The translations under genes were made by a program, and so were the position numbers. A stretch of DNA of 64,000 nt, from NCBI GenBank assembly GCA_022495005.1, contig JAGYXB010001611.1, forward strand, positions 1 to 64,000. The letters are read 5' to 3'. Below are positions 63,863 to 64,000 of this stretch, piece by piece. The stretch's first letter is position 1; each line of letters begins with the position of its first letter. The notes beneath the pieces are model-generated. The model was not told the DNA's origin and did no database searches. It saw only the letters and a list, made by a program, of their open reading frames with translations. This stretch comes from Rhyacophila brunnea (lineage: Eukaryota > Arthropoda > Insecta > Trichoptera > Rhyacophilidae).

Positions 63863-64000
63863 TAAACCTTTTAATTTTTTACAGATATGATTATGATAAG
63901 ACTCTTGGCTGGATTATTTGTAATCGGGTCAGATGGATAAATAATAATACTAATGTTTGTATGCACTACACATGCACTTAGGTATATAAATAGTCTTACC
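63863..64000. other. AT-rich window end
   Basis: Nothing recognised beyond the possible splice acceptor at 63884. Confidence 0.35.

Noticed and set aside
1..64000. CRISPR array, operon or prokaryotic genes
   Set aside because: No regularly spaced repeats, no ribosome-binding-site/ORF arrays, and the content is typical of an insect nuclear genome.

Overview
This window looks like insect nuclear DNA: AT-rich, without operons or bacterial-type genes, and packed with decayed transposable elements of typical insect families (jockey-like and R1-like LINEs, mariner, hAT, a pogo-like element, tRNA-derived SINEs, foldback MITEs). The recurring TAGGTA/TACCTA motif is something I associate with sternorrhynchan Hemiptera (aphid-like) and some Lepidoptera. 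That is recollection, not proof, and the sequence does not let me name the species. I found no intact host protein gene. Every ORF I can identify is a transposon fragment.

Layout. 1-8 kb: 3' ends of two LINEs (979-1856, 3223-4030), two SINE families (SINE-A at 2672 and 5421, SINE-B at 5200), and a hAT element (6369-7583) holding a second hAT (6706-7288), each with a perfect 8-bp target duplication. 8-16 kb: small foldback MITEs, a foldback element carrying a tRNA-like core split by a TTAA-flanked MITE (8975-9640), a hAT MITE (12294-12868) and a hAT with a GTF2IRD2-like transposase remnant (14344-15109). 16-25 kb: a TA-flanked MITE, another LINE tail, a hAT (18105-18884), a GC-rich hAT MITE (19409) and a 1320-bp hAT with a broken transposase (22779-24098). 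25-40 kb: foldbacks with telomere-like (CCTAA) cores, more SINEs, two large hAT MITEs (30585, 34833), TA-MITEs, and two tandem GC-rich hAT MITEs (37934, 38676). 41-45 kb: a SINE split by two insertions, next to a 2.2-kb unknown element and its 0.95-kb short form. 45-52 kb: mostly unique or TAGGTACC-rich DNA plus a hAT remnant and foldbacks, one with a tRNA-like core. 52-57 kb: jockey-like LINE end, a complete but frameshifted mariner (53421-54710), a TA-MITE and an internally deleted pogo/psq element (55486-56822). 57-64 kb: MITEs, a SINE, unidentified ORFs and a small GC island near the end.

What works together. The elements mostly depend on absent autonomous partners: LINE machinery for the SINEs, hAT, mariner or piggyBac-type transposases for the MITEs. 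The mariner and hAT transposases present are frameshifted, truncated or stopped. The most unusual observation is a family of foldback elements with pol III-like tRNA cores (A and B boxes between inverted repeats), two tRNA-like D loops of which (one in such an element, one in a SINE) were hit at TTAA by the same 375-bp MITE.
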